A DNA stretch of 64,000 nucleotides from assembly GCF_000523275.1 (NCBI RefSeq), contig NZ_ATHQ01000001.1, positions 319,001 through 383,000 of the forward strand, given 5' to 3'. Both the position numbers and the translations under genes were made by a program. This document shows positions 1 through 9,155 of this stretch, piece after piece. Position 1 is the stretch's first letter; each line of letters begins with the position of its first letter. This stretch comes from Lebetimonas sp. JH292 (lineage in GTDB: Bacteria; Campylobacterota; Campylobacteria; Campylobacterales; Nautiliaceae). The notes beneath the pieces are model-generated. The model worked only from the letters and a program-made list of their open reading frames with translations, was not told the origin of the DNA and ran no database searches.

Positions 1-411
1 CTTCCGAGATTTTGGGCGGGTGTTATGAGTTTATCTATATTTTACGGGGCTTATATTGCAGAAATTCTAAGAGGTGCAATCCAGGCGGTAGATAAAGGGC
101 AACACGAAGCTGCAATGTCACTCGGATTCACACCGATTCAGAAAATGTATCTGATTATTCTGCCGCAGGCCTTAAAAAAAGCGCTTCCCGCACTTATAGG
201 TGAGCTTATTTCATTAATAAAAGACAGTTCACTTGTATCGGTTATATCCATTACAGACCTTACAAAAGTGGGAAGGGAAATAGTTGCAAACACATTCTCT
301 CCATTCGAAGTATGGCTCACGGTAGCTGTTCTTTATTTGATGTTAACTTCAATATTGAGTTTTATAGGACATAAACTTGAAAAAAGAATGAAAGCGCAGG
401 GCGGAATTTAG
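1..411 (+). CDS. Amino-acid ABC transporter permease, C-terminal part (HisM/GlnP family)
   Basis: The reading frame is open from base 1, so the start lies outside the window; the ATG at 25 is internal. The visible 136 residues are the end of a polar amino-acid ABC permease. They contain the EAA loop that contacts the ATPase (EAAMSLGFTPIQKMYLIILP) followed by hydrophobic segments ending in a basic tail. Known role of the family: inner-membrane channel for amino-acid import with a periplasmic binding protein and an ATPase, neither of which is visible here. The stop overlaps the GTG start of the next gene (TAGTG), so the two are probably co-transcribed. Substrate cannot be read from this fragment. 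Confidence 0.85.
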   Translation, partial: LPRFWAGVMSLSIFYGAYIAEILRGAIQAVDKGQHEAAMSLGFTPIQKMYLIILPQALKKALPALIGELISLIKDSSLVSVISITDLTKVGREIVANTFSPFEVWLTVAVLYLMLTSILSFIGHKLEKRMKAQGGI

Positions 412-1286
412 TGGATAGAATATTTAAAAAATATTCTGATTTTTTATTAATACTTACAGCCTTTTTCTGGGGCTCCACTTTTATTTTAATGAAAAAGGCA
501 ATAGAAGATTTACCAACGTTCTCTTTTCTTTTTGCAAGATTTTTTCTGGCTTTTTTATTAATGTTTTTAATTTTTTATAAAAAAATTACTTTAAAAAAAG
601 AAGATATTCTTGCTGCTTGTATTCTGGGATTTTTAAATTTTATAGCTTATGCCACACAGACATATTCTCTTAATTTTGTACCCTCAAATATTGTCGCTTT
701 TATTACTGCATTGTTTGTTGTATTTACCCCGATATTTTCTTTTCTTTTGTTTAAAAGAAACATTAAAATATATTCCATCATGGGAGTTATAATTGCTGTT
801 ATGGGACTTTATTTATTAACCCTCAGCGGAAAACTAATTTTTAATATTTATGAAATTTATCCACTTTTATGTGCAATGTTTTTTGGTTTACATGTAAGTG
901 TAACAGATGTCTTTTCTAAAAAATACAATATTTATACACTTGTAACTTTTCAGTTTTTAGTTGTTGCAATTTTAAGCCTTTTGTTTGTACCGTTTGAATC
1001 TCACAATATAAAAATCTCATCTCTTGTTATTTTTGCGCTTTTTATTACTTCCTTTTTTGCAACGGTATTTGCTTTTTTCGTTCAAACTTATGCACAAAAA
1101 TACACAACTCCAACAAAAACAGCTATTATATTCGCTTTAGAGCCAGTTACAGCTGCATTTTTTGGAATTATGTATGGAGAAAAATTAACCTTATTTCAAA
1201 TATTAGGTGGTTTTTTAGTTATTTTTGCAACAATCATAAACGAAATAGGAGATAAAATTATTAAATTATTAAACGCTAAAAATTAA
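411..1286 (+). CDS. EamA/DMT-family membrane transporter
   Basis: A 291-residue, very hydrophobic protein with about ten membrane segments. The N-terminal stretch FFWGSTFILMKKAIED and the second-half stretch FALEPVTAAFFGIMYGE are typical of the two EamA repeats of drug/metabolite exporters. The start is GTG at 411, overlapping the stop of the upstream permease, so translation is probably coupled. The substrate is unknown; members export amino acids, purines or drugs. The gene converges with the next one and the two share a TTAA at 1283-1286 that holds both stop codons. Confidence 0.85.
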   Translation: MDRIFKKYSDFLLILTAFFWGSTFILMKKAIEDLPTFSFLFARFFLAFLLMFLIFYKKITLKKEDILAACILGFLNFIAYATQTYSLNFVPSNIVAFITALFVVFTPIFSFLLFKRNIKIYSIMGVIIAVMGLYLLTLSGKLIFNIYEIYPLLCAMFFGLHVSVTDVFSKKYNIYTLVTFQFLVVAILSLLFVPFESHNIKISSLVIFALFITSFFATVFAFFVQTYAQKYTTPTKTAIIFALEPVTAAFFGIMYGEKLTLFQILGGFLVIFATIINEIGDKIIKLLNAKN

Positions 1287-1576
1287 CAAATTCTTGGGGC
1301 AATTTTTATTTCAAACAGATTTCTTTTTATATATAAATTACCACTCATCGGGTCATATTCAACCTCTTCAGGAATAAATTCATTTACTTCTTCTTCTAAA
1401 TCAAAATAAATTTTCCTTTCAAAAAACCTCTCTATTGCAACTTTTGAATCAAAAAACTTTCTTTCATTACCGAAAACATATTCAATTAATGCGTCAAATT
1501 CTCTGTATTCATCGTATTCACGTATTTTTCCATGCCAGCTTTCAAGAAAATAATCCAGTGCTTCAATTCCCCTCAT
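1283..1576 (-). CDS. Small acidic hypothetical protein
   Basis: A 97-residue protein that I do not recognise. It is rich in Glu, Phe, Tyr and Arg, has no signal peptide or membrane segment, and looks like a soluble helical protein. An SD-like AGGAGTT stands just upstream of the ATG. It is the last gene of a long minus-strand run and lies 10 bp from the DJ-1 family gene. Its compact spacing and normal codon use suggest a real gene. Confidence 0.6.
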   Translation of the reverse strand: MRGIEALDYFLESWHGKIREYDEYREFDALIEYVFGNERKFFDSKVAIERFFERKIYFDLEEEVNEFIPEEVEYDPMSGNLYIKRNLFEIKIAPRIC

Positions 1577-1586
1577 TTTAAACTCC

Positions 1587-2138
1587 TTAACAGAAATCAG
1601 CCAATAATCCAGCTTTTAACTGCTTATAAACTTCCTCTCCCGCAAATTTTTTAACTATTTCAAGACCAAAACACATAGCTGTTCCAGGGCCTTTACTTGT
1701 CAAAACATTTTTATCCTCTACAACTTTAGCATTACTTACATATCCTTCTTTTCTAATATTTCCTTCCCATCCGGGATACGCTGTGTATCTTTCTTTTAAA
1801 ACTCCGGCGGTTTTAAGGGCATACGGACCTGCACATATAGCACCTACATATTTTCCTTTTTCATCCATCTCTTTTAAAAGTTTTTGAACACTCTCATCAT
1901 TTGCTAAATTAATTGCACCAGGAAGTCCGCCCGGTAATACGATTAAATCCAGCTCATCTGCATTTATAAGTTCTATTTTTGTATCTGGAATTACCCTTAT
2001 ATTATGGGCTCCGTATATTACATCCCCGCCGACACCGGCAACAATTACATCAAGCCCCCCTCTTCTCATTACGTCAATAAGTGAGGTTGCTTCAATTTCT
2101 TCAAACCCGTTAGCCAAAGGAACACACACTTTTGCCAT
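1587..2138 (-). CDS. DJ-1/PfpI (ThiJ) family protein
   Basis: A 183-residue single-domain protein. The N-terminus has the DJ-1 glutamate in LANGFEEIEA, and the nucleophile elbow GAICAGPYAL carries the conserved reactive cysteine. Length matches DJ-1/YajL proteins. Family members act as redox-sensing chaperones, glyoxalases or deglycases; which one applies here cannot be told. Its ATG overlaps the stop of the upstream Uma2 gene at 2138, so the two are likely co-transcribed. Confidence 0.85.
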   Translation of the reverse strand: MAKVCVPLANGFEEIEATSLIDVMRRGGLDVIVAGVGGDVIYGAHNIRVIPDTKIELINADELDLIVLPGGLPGAINLANDESVQKLLKEMDEKGKYVGAICAGPYALKTAGVLKERYTAYPGWEGNIRKEGYVSNAKVVEDKNVLTSKGPGTAMCFGLEIVKKFAGEEVYKQLKAGLLADFC

Positions 2139-2662
2139 TATTGCCTCCTTTTTTTAAATATTTTACCAAAATCTATCTTAATATCACAAATATCAAACTT
2201 AAATACACCATCTCCCTCAAAAACTTTATCAAATTTTGAATTCTTTAACTTAAAAATTCTTACCTTCTCAAAATCTGGATAAACTAAAATATAATATTCA
2301 ACTTTTTCTTTTTCATAAAGTTTAAATTTAATTTCCTCATCTTTATTTGCTGTTGAATCAGAAACAATTTCAACTACAATTTTTGGAGCTGTTTTTGGAT
2401 ATTTTTCTATTTCTTCGCAATAAATTGCAACATCCGGCCTTACAACTGTTTTTTCATTAATAATCCAGTCAAGCTCTGGATAACTATCACACTCGCACTC
2501 TTCTAATTCATTATTAAAATATTGAACTAATCTACTCATTAACAATTGATGCTTACTTACAGGACTTGGAGCCATGGCAAAAGGATATCCTTCAATTAAT
2601 TCCCACTCACCTTTCCAGTTTTTATAATCAAAGTATGTATATGTCGGAGGATTAAAGCTCAT
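2138..2662 (-). CDS. Uma2/DUF820 family putative endonuclease-fold protein
   Basis: A 174-residue protein with the layout of the Uma2 family (PD-(D/E)XK fold): WELIEGYPFAMAPSP near the start, a central VRPDVAIYC with the conserved aspartate, then KIVVEIVSDST with the conserved E-x-x-S, and a downstream lysine in KFKLYEKEKVEYYILV. Nuclease activity is predicted by fold only; cellular roles are largely unknown and the family is often scattered in accessory positions. It sits between housekeeping genes at tight spacing. Confidence in the family is high and in a function low. Confidence 0.8.
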   Translation of the reverse strand: MSFNPPTYTYFDYKNWKGEWELIEGYPFAMAPSPVSKHQLLMSRLVQYFNNELEECECDSYPELDWIINEKTVVRPDVAIYCEEIEKYPKTAPKIVVEIVSDSTANKDEEIKFKLYEKEKVEYYILVYPDFEKVRIFKLKNSKFDKVFEGDGVFKFDICDIKIDFGKIFKKRRQ

Positions 2663-2682
2663 ATTAAGCCTTTTTTATATTA

Positions 2683-3390
2683 TTATAACATATTTTTAAT
2701 ACTAACCCTTAAAAACGGATACTCATCAACTTTTTTGTAAATTATTCCAAACGTCCCTTTAAGTTCCGGAAGTTTTTTAATTTCTTTAACCTCTCCGTCA
2801 ACCTCAACTTTAAAAGATTTAATTCTGTTTGCAATAATAAACTGATGTGAACATAAAAGTTCATTAGCCCTTATAACAAAATTGTCATCGCACGCATAAA
2901 CCACACTGCCGTCAAAACTCGGCAATTCATCTATTTCTTCCAAACAACATTCAAACTCTTTTTGGGTTTCCACTATCTCAGCTAAAATAGGATCGCTGGG
3001 TTCAAAAAACTTAGGCAAATCTACCCCGCTAATTTCAAATTCGCCAAACTCTCTTAAAATAGTTAAAAATTTTTTTATATTTTCATATTTTGGATGCAAT
3101 AAAACATCTCTGCCAACAATTATTTCACCTCTTTTAAGTTTTTCCAAATCATATTCATCAAAATTACTTTCACTCATCAAATATCCGTCATCCATATCGT
3201 CAAAATAATTTTTTACCCTTTCAGGTACTTTTTCATAAGTAAAATGTTTGGCAATCAAAGCAATTACAGCCTCTTCCGCCATCGGTTCGTAAGTTATTGA
3301 ATCTTTATATTTTACCGGATGCAAAAAAATATCTGCATCTATTTTTTTTAAAGGCAGATTTCCTATTGAAATTTTTAATTTTTTATCCAT
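2683..3390 (-). CDS. Hypothetical protein, possible NuoG-like fragment
   Basis: A 235-residue soluble acidic protein with no signal peptide or membrane segment. I do not recognise it with certainty. The middle part (VGRDVLLHPKYENIKKFL) and the C-terminal LKGTFGIIYKK faintly recall the C-terminal region of epsilonproteobacterial NuoG-type subunits, but no Fe-S cysteine motif is present, so this is only a hint. It lies 16 bp after hemN in the same direction, so it is probably the next gene of the haem operon. Confidence 0.5.
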   Translation of the reverse strand: MDKKLKISIGNLPLKKIDADIFLHPVKYKDSITYEPMAEEAVIALIAKHFTYEKVPERVKNYFDDMDDGYLMSESNFDEYDLEKLKRGEIIVGRDVLLHPKYENIKKFLTILREFGEFEISGVDLPKFFEPSDPILAEIVETQKEFECCLEEIDELPSFDGSVVYACDDNFVIRANELLCSHQFIIANRIKSFKVEVDGEVKEIKKLPELKGTFGIIYKKVDEYPFLRVSIKNML

Positions 3391-3406
3391 TTTCCTCTCT
3401 CCTAAT

Positions 3407-4771
3407 TTATACAGATTTTGAAAATACTTTTTGATTTTTCATTTTTTTAAAATATTCATCAAAAGGCAGCACTATATTTCTAATAAGCAAACTTCCTGTC
3501 CTGCTGACTTTTATTTTATTCTTGTCAATTTCAACAAGCCCCCCGTCCACAAATTCCTGCAGCTCATTTATTTCATTTTTAAATTTATCAAAAAAATTAA
3601 TACCAAATTTTTCTTCAAATCTTTTTATATCAAAGCTGAAATTTGCCATCATTTCCATTATTATATATTTTCTGATTTTATCCTCTTTATTTAATATTAC
3701 ACCTCTAAATGTTGGAAGCTTTCCTTCATCAATTACTCTTTCATAATTTTTTAAATCTTTATAATTTTGAAAATATGCATTCTCAGTTTCACTGATGGAA
3801 GTAAGGCCAACTCCTATTAAATCAGCCCCGCCTTTTGTGGTATACCCCTGAAAATTCCTGTGAAGTTCTCCTTTTTCAATCGCTTTAAATAGTTCATCCT
3901 CAGGCTTTGCAAAATGGTCCATCCCAACCATTATATATCCGTTATTTTCAAAAAAATCTATTACATATTTGAAAATTTTTAGTTTTTCTTCAGGGACTGG
4001 AAGGGTAGTTTCATCTATTTTTCTCATACCTTTTTTAAGCCATGGAACGTGAGCATAGTTAAACACTGCAACCCTGTCAGGATTTAACTTAATAACGAGT
4101 TCAAGCGTTTTCTTAAATGTTTCTAAGCTTTGATAAGGGAGGCCGTAAATCAAATCGATATTTATCGATTTTATTCCTGTATCCCTTGCAATGTCAACTG
4201 CTTCTTTGGTTATTTCAAAAGGCTGAATTCTGTTAACAGCCTTTTGAGTCGCTTCATTAAAATCCTGAACCCCAAAACTGATTCTGTTTACCCCGAATTT
4301 TTTCATAACATCCATATGAGATTTAGAAAAAAACCTTGGGTCTATTTCAACACTTATTTCGGCATCACTCTCAAAATTTTTAAAATAGCTATAAATCAAT
4401 TCATAAACTTCTTTTAATTCATCAGGGGTGAAAAATGTGGGCGTTCCCCCTCCAAAATGAAGTTGCCTGACAATTCTGCCTGTATCAAGATATTTACTTA
4501 ATATTTCAAGCTCTTTTTGTAAATATTCAATATATCTTTTTCTTTTATCCGCTTTTGAAGTATATACAACATTGCATCCGCAAAAATAACAGGCACTCCT
4601 GCAAAAAGGCAGATGAAAATAAAGACTTACAGGTTTATCGCTTTTAAATTCATTTATAATATCTTCAGGCTTTAAATCCTTAAATTCAACCGCTGTCGGA
4701 TATGATGTATATCTCGGTGCGTGTCTTGAATATTTGGATAGTTTTTCAAAATCTATTTTTTCATTTATCAT
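3407..4771 (-). CDS. hemN: Oxygen-independent coproporphyrinogen III oxidase
   Basis: A 454-residue radical-SAM enzyme that oxidatively decarboxylates coproporphyrinogen III to protoporphyrinogen IX without oxygen. The cluster motif C-x3-C-x2-C is at about residues 57, 61 and 64 (FCRSACYFCGC), followed by the SAM-binding GGGTPTF near residue 110. The N-terminal YSRHAPRYTSYPTA is diagnostic of true HemN rather than the HemW look-alike, and the length fits. An SD-like AAAGG precedes the ATG. The gene follows hemC across a repeat-filled junction (4783-4848). The anaerobic enzyme fits a strict or micro-aerophile. Confidence 0.95.
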   Translation of the reverse strand: MINEKIDFEKLSKYSRHAPRYTSYPTAVEFKDLKPEDIINEFKSDKPVSLYFHLPFCRSACYFCGCNVVYTSKADKRKRYIEYLQKELEILSKYLDTGRIVRQLHFGGGTPTFFTPDELKEVYELIYSYFKNFESDAEISVEIDPRFFSKSHMDVMKKFGVNRISFGVQDFNEATQKAVNRIQPFEITKEAVDIARDTGIKSINIDLIYGLPYQSLETFKKTLELVIKLNPDRVAVFNYAHVPWLKKGMRKIDETTLPVPEEKLKIFKYVIDFFENNGYIMVGMDHFAKPEDELFKAIEKGELHRNFQGYTTKGGADLIGVGLTSISETENAYFQNYKDLKNYERVIDEGKLPTFRGVILNKEDKIRKYIIMEMMANFSFDIKRFEEKFGINFFDKFKNEINELQEFVDGGLVEIDKNKIKVSRTGSLLIRNIVLPFDEYFKKMKNQKVFSKSV

Positions 4772-4782
4772 TTTTTACCTTT

Positions 4783-4848
4783 TCACTTGGAACTTGGCTA
4801 CTTGGTATCTTGGTAACTTCTCACTACTCACTACTCACTACTCACTAT
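4783..4848 (-). repeat. CCAAG-type plus GTGAGTA heptamer repeat between hemC and hemN
   Basis: On the minus strand this junction reads as about four tandem AGTGAGT heptamers starting just after the hemC stop (preceded by AAATAAAT), then four copies of a CCAAG-centred unit (ACCAAGATACCAAGTAGC type). The purine-rich strand is the transcribed one. The heptamer period puts TAG or TGA in every frame. Related arrays lie at 7865, 27139, 28481, 35302, 52154 and 58733. Confidence 0.75.
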
Positions 4849-5725
4849 TTATTTAAATTCCTTTGCAAAGTCTTTTCCTGCATTTTCCCATTCGTCAAAA
4901 GCAATAACCACCTCTTTTTTTATTAACTTACCATTTCTCTCAAGAATACCTTTTATTTTAATGGAATCATCAGGCATTATTTTTGCATTTACCCCCACAG
5001 GTGCATGACATCCCATATTCAAAGTATCGACAAAATCCCTTTCTATACTGACTTCTACAAATGTTCTCAAATCATGAAGCGGCTTAACGGCTTCGATTAC
5101 TTTTTCATCATTTACAGTTTCAATTCCCAAAGCCCCCTGTCCCATTGCCGGAATAATTAAATCTGTGTCAATAATTTCTATATATTTAACCGATTTTTTA
5201 AGCCCAAGTCTTTTTATTCCGGCATGAGCCAAAATTATTCCGTCATATTCACCGTTTTTTAATTTATTGATTCTTGTATCGACATTTCCTCTTAAATCAC
5301 TGATTATTAAATCATCCCTGAAAGCTTTAATCTGCATAGCACGTCTAATTGAACTGGTTCCTACAACCGCATTAAAAGGTAAATCGGCCAGTGTTTCAAA
5401 TGTTTCACTTAAAAAAACATCTTCAACTGCTTCTCTTTTAGGAACGGCGGCAAGAGTAAAATGTTTTGTGTCATACTCGGTTGGAAAATCTTTAAGAGAA
5501 TGTACAGCAATCTGGGCTTCTCCTCTTAAAAGGGCTTCTTCAACCTCTTTAATAAAAAGCCCTTTTCCTCCAATTTCAGTTAAAGGCTTATCTAAAATTT
5601 TATCCCCTGTAGTGGTCACAATTTTTAAACTTACCTCATGACCCAGATTTTCAAGCCTTTGCTTTAACCCATTCAGCCTGCCATAAAGCTAATTTACTCC
5701 CGCGAGTAGCTATTGTCAATTTCAT
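4849..5725 (-). CDS. hemC: Hydroxymethylbilane synthase (porphobilinogen deaminase), frameshifted
   Basis: HemC joins four porphobilinogens into hydroxymethylbilane on a dipyrromethane cofactor. The start is the ATG at 5725 (SD AAAGGA), reading MKLTIATRGSKLALWQAEWV. An extra base near 5662 then breaks the frame; removing it restores LENLGHEVSLKIVTTTGDKI and joins the long open frame 5619-4849. The cofactor cysteine is seen in NMGCHAPVGV. The repaired protein is about 291 residues, near normal length. HemC is essential for haem and siroheme, so a sequencing error is more likely than a dead gene. An annotation starting at 5619 would miss the substrate-binding N-terminus. Confidence 0.88.
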
Positions 5726-5790
5726 TCAAATCCTTTAAATTTTTTGCATATTATACAATTTTTTAATTTTACATTCTTCACTTTTCATTT

Positions 5791-6771
5791 TCAATTTAAT
5801 ATTTTCGCCGCATCTTTACTGTGATAACTTATAACCATATCGGCCCCGGCTCTTTTAAAGCTTGTTAAAATTTCCATCATTAATGTAGAATAATCCATCC
5901 AACCGTTCATACTTGCCGCTTTTACCATGGAATATTCCCCGCTTACATTATAAACGCAAAGAGGCTTAAGTGTATTTTCTTTAACCGTTTTTATAATATC
6001 CATAAAGCTAAGAGCAGGTTTTACCATTAAAATATCAGCGCCTTGTTCTTCATCTATTAAGCTTTCAAGCAAAGCTTCCCTTGCATTTGCCGTATCCATT
6101 TGATATGTTTTTCTATTTTTTGGGAGATATTCGTTTGCGACAGGTGCACTCTCAGCGGCATCCCTGAACGGTCCGTAAAATGCACTAGCAAATTTGGTTG
6201 AATAACTCATAATCGGAATATGCGAAAATCCGTTATTATCAAGAGCATCTCTTAAAGTAATAACAATATCATCCATCATACCGCTCGGTGCTATCATATC
6301 TGCTCCTGCCTTGGCATGAATTAGTGCCTGTTTTGCACTGATTTCAAGGGTTGCCTCGTTATCAACCGTTTTTAGTTTCGGATTAATAATTCCACAGTGC
6401 CCGTGGTCAGTAAATTCACAAAAACATAAATCTGTAATAATGGCTATTTTATCGCCGAAAGTCTCTTTGGCTTTTCTTACACTTCTGGCAATCAGGCCTT
6501 CTTCGCTTAAAGCATCGCTTCCGCATGAATCTTTTAGTTTTGGGATTCCAAACAAAATTACGGCTTTTATTCCAAGGTTTATACACTCATTTATTTCATC
6601 CAAAAAAGCATTTTCCCCGTTTTGATAAATTCCCGGCATTGAAGGAATTTCATTTTTACCATCAAGCCCCTCTTTTATAAAAACAGGCATAATTAAATCA
6701 TTTTTTGTAATATAGTTTTCCCTTACCAAATCCCTGATATTAGCATTAAGTCTTAATCTTCTTAAATTCAT
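5791..6771 (-). CDS. hemB: Delta-aminolevulinic acid dehydratase (porphobilinogen synthase)
   Basis: A 326-residue enzyme condensing two 5-aminolevulinate molecules to porphobilinogen. The Schiff-base lysines are K193 (SYSTKFASAFYGPF) and K251 (ILMVKPALSF). C116, C118 and C126 in DLCFCEFTDHGHCG form a zinc-type site, so this is a zinc enzyme rather than the magnesium-only type. ATG start with upstream AAAAAGGAG. It lies between hemE and hemC, all on the minus strand, with short spacers. Confidence 0.96.
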   Translation of the reverse strand: MNLRRLRLNANIRDLVRENYITKNDLIMPVFIKEGLDGKNEIPSMPGIYQNGENAFLDEINECINLGIKAVILFGIPKLKDSCGSDALSEEGLIARSVRKAKETFGDKIAIITDLCFCEFTDHGHCGIINPKLKTVDNEATLEISAKQALIHAKAGADMIAPSGMMDDIVITLRDALDNNGFSHIPIMSYSTKFASAFYGPFRDAAESAPVANEYLPKNRKTYQMDTANAREALLESLIDEEQGADILMVKPALSFMDIIKTVKENTLKPLCVYNVSGEYSMVKAASMNGWMDYSTLMMEILTSFKRAGADMVISYHSKDAAKILN

Positions 6772-6827
6772 TTATTCTCCTTTTTCACTGTACATTTTAT
6801 TTTTCTTAATCCTTATTCCTAAATCCT

Positions 6828-7853
6828 TCATCCTCTTTTTAACGTAATTTCTTTACATAAATCCACAAAATATTTTGCATTATCCACAGGCACATCCGGT
6901 AAGATTCCATGCCCCAAATTGAATATATGTCTGTGCCCTTGCATTGTATTAGCAATTTTTTCAACAGCCTCTTTTGTCGCACTTTTTGAATAAAGACGCG
7001 TCGGTTCCATATTTCCCTGAAGGGTATAATTATCTTGAAAAATTTCAAGAGCATAATCCATTGGCGTATTCCAATCAACCCCCAATACATCAAAATCCCC
7101 GTCCATATCACTCATATAAAGCCCTACACCTTTACTAAAAAGTATTACAGGAACATTTGGATATTTTTCTTTTATCTCTTTTGAAATTGTTTTCATATAA
7201 TTCCAGGAAAATTCAAAAAATTTATCCCTCTCAAGCGCACCGCCCCAGCTGTCAAAAACCATTACGGCGTTCGCTCCGGATATAATCTGATTTGAAAGAT
7301 ATTCAATTAATTCCCTGGTATTAAAAGCAAGAAGTCTGTGGAGCATCATAGGATTTGTATAAACAAACTTTTTTATTTTTGCATACTGTTTGCTTCCCCT
7401 TCCTTCCACCATATATGTGGCAATTGTCCAGGGACTCCCGCAAAACCCGATTAAAGCCTTTTCTTTACTTAATTCACTTCTTATTATTTTTACAGCTTCA
7501 TACACATAAGATATTTTTTTATCTGCCTTACAATCAAGTCTGTCTATATCTTCTTCAGAATCTATTGTTTTGTCAAAAACGGGACCGACCCCTTTTTCGA
7601 ATCTCAGAGGTAAACCCATTTCCATTGGAAGATTAAGTATATCGCTAAATAAAATAGCAGCGTCCACATTAAGGCGTCTCACAGGCTGAATAGTAATTTC
7701 AGCGGCAATTTCAGGATTTTTTGTCATATCCAAAAAATTACCGACTTTCCTTCTAATTTCCATATATTCAGGAAGATACCTCCCCGCCTGCCTCATCATC
7801 CAAACAGGGGTATATGGAGTTTTTTTCCCAAAACAGGCATCAATAAAAATCAT
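6828..7853 (-). CDS. hemE: Uroporphyrinogen III decarboxylase
   Basis: HemE converts uroporphyrinogen III to coproporphyrinogen III. The start is placed at the ATG at 7853 ([18 protein letters not shown]), which has AAAGGA at the right distance. The longer frame begins with a GTG at 7871 that lies in the upstream heptamer repeat and adds six residues unlike the family. The signature [13 protein letters not shown] is intact, as are later motifs ([16 protein letters not shown]). Length is about 341 residues. The spacer after its stop (6772-6827) holds a low-complexity purine run of GGATTTAGGAATAAGG type. Confidence 0.95.
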   Translation of the reverse strand: MIFIDACFGKKTPYTPVWMMRQAGRYLPEYMEIRRKVGNFLDMTKNPEIAAEITIQPVRRLNVDAAILFSDILNLPMEMGLPLRFEKGVGPVFDKTIDSEEDIDRLDCKADKKISYVYEAVKIIRSELSKEKALIGFCGSPWTIATYMVEGRGSKQYAKIKKFVYTNPMMLHRLLAFNTRELIEYLSNQIISGANAVMVFDSWGGALERDKFFEFSWNYMKTISKEIKEKYPNVPVILFSKGVGLYMSDMDGDFDVLGVDWNTPMDYALEIFQDNYTLQGNMEPTRLYSKSATKEAVEKIANTMQGHRHIFNLGHGILPDVPVDNAKYFVDLCKEITLKRG

Positions 7854-7864
7854 CTTATTCCTTT

Positions 7865-7901
7865 CATTCACTACTCACAACTCACAACTCACTACTCACT
7901 A
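7865..7901 (-). repeat. GTGAGTA/GTGAGTT heptamer array between hemA and hemE
   Basis: On the minus strand, TAAATAGTGAGTAG begins at the stop of the frame I assign to the hemA C-terminus. About five heptamers follow (variants GTGAGTA and GTGAGTT), ending in GTGAATG next to the hemE ribosome-binding site. Same family and orientation as the other junction arrays. Confidence 0.75.
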
Positions 7902-9154
7902 TTTAAGTATCCCCTTATCCATATGATAATCACATTTATTAATATCCAAAATATCACCTTTTAAATTAAAAAGTCTTTTTAAAGATGAAACTAAAATATC
8001 AACGTTCCGGGAATCAGCTTATTTTTAAGAGTTATATTGGGATTGTAGTAAAAACCTTTAATGCATTATGAAGTACTTTTTCCACTTCCTCTTTATATTC
8101 AGCCGGAATATATTTTTTTCACAGCATTTTCCAACGAAGCCCCAGCACACTCTTTAGATTTAGCCTGCAAAAATTTTATAATAGGTTCAATTGATACTGA
8201 CTGAAGATATTTATAAAATTCAACAACGCATTTTTCTATTAAATCATTTGCAAAAACAAGTTCTTTTTTTCTTTTTTTCAAATTTTTTTCTGATATATTT
8301 TTCAAATCATCGACTTTAATTATTTCTATGGCTTCATTTTCTGTTATTTCTATATCGCAGGGAATTGCCAAATCAAACCAGATTCTTTGATAATTTGTCA
8401 CTTTAATATGTTCTTTTTTTATAATAGGATCTTTTGATGAGGTAGCTGAAAAAAGAAGTCTGTAATTATTTATAAGTTTTGGCAGTTTTTCCAAAGGGTG
8501 CACGTCAATATTCACCTCATCTCCCAATTCCTCTTTAAGTGCAAATGCGTTTTCCACGGTTCTGTTAACCAAAATTATATTAACACCTTCTTTTATCAAA
8601 TTTTTGCATACAATTTTGGCTGTGTCCCCAACTCCCACAACAACAGCGGAATAACCGCTTAAATTATCGAGTCTGTCTTTTGCTTTTTTTACGGCAATTG
8701 ATGCCACAGAAACAGGTTCTTCTGAAATTTGTGTCTGATTTCTGACTTTTTTTGCACATTTAAAAGAAAAATGAATAAGTCTTGTCAAATCCTGAGCCAT
8801 ATAATGTTTTTCATAAGCTTTTAAAAAAGCTTCCTTAAGCTGCCCTGTAATCTGTGCTTCACCTACAACCATCGAATCCAGACTTGCAGCAACCCTAAAA
8901 GTATGCCTTATAGCATCTCTACCTTCATAAATTTCGGCACTGGTAAATTCTTCTTTTGTAATTACCTTTGAAAAAGCTTTTTCAAACAGCTCATTCAAAT
9001 CTCTTTTTTGATCAAAAAAAACTTCGAATCTGTTACATGTGCTAAGTAGCATTACTTCTTTGAAATCTTTAAAATCTTCCAATTTCAAATTGGCAAGCTT
9101 TCCCCTTAAATTTATATCTGAATTTCTGTAATTAAAACTTATTATAAAATACAT
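7899..9154 (-). CDS. hemA: Glutamyl-tRNA reductase, C-terminus broken by frameshifts
   Basis: HemA reduces glutamyl-tRNA to glutamate-1-semialdehyde, the first step of C5 haem synthesis. The intact part (9154-8099, 351 residues) has the catalytic cysteine motif LLSTCNRFEVFF, the VVGEAQITGQ helix and a Rossmann segment VVVGVGDTAKIV. The frame is lost at an A7 run near 8111-8117. Two further single-base slips (near 8050 and 8007) let coding sense continue as AEYKEEVEKVLHNALKVF, YNPNITLKNKLIP and VDILVSSLKRLF to a stop at 7899. The repaired length of about 418 residues is close to what I expect for epsilonproteobacterial HemA. The gene follows ccsBA by 1 bp. Confidence 0.85.
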
Positions 9155-9155
9155 T

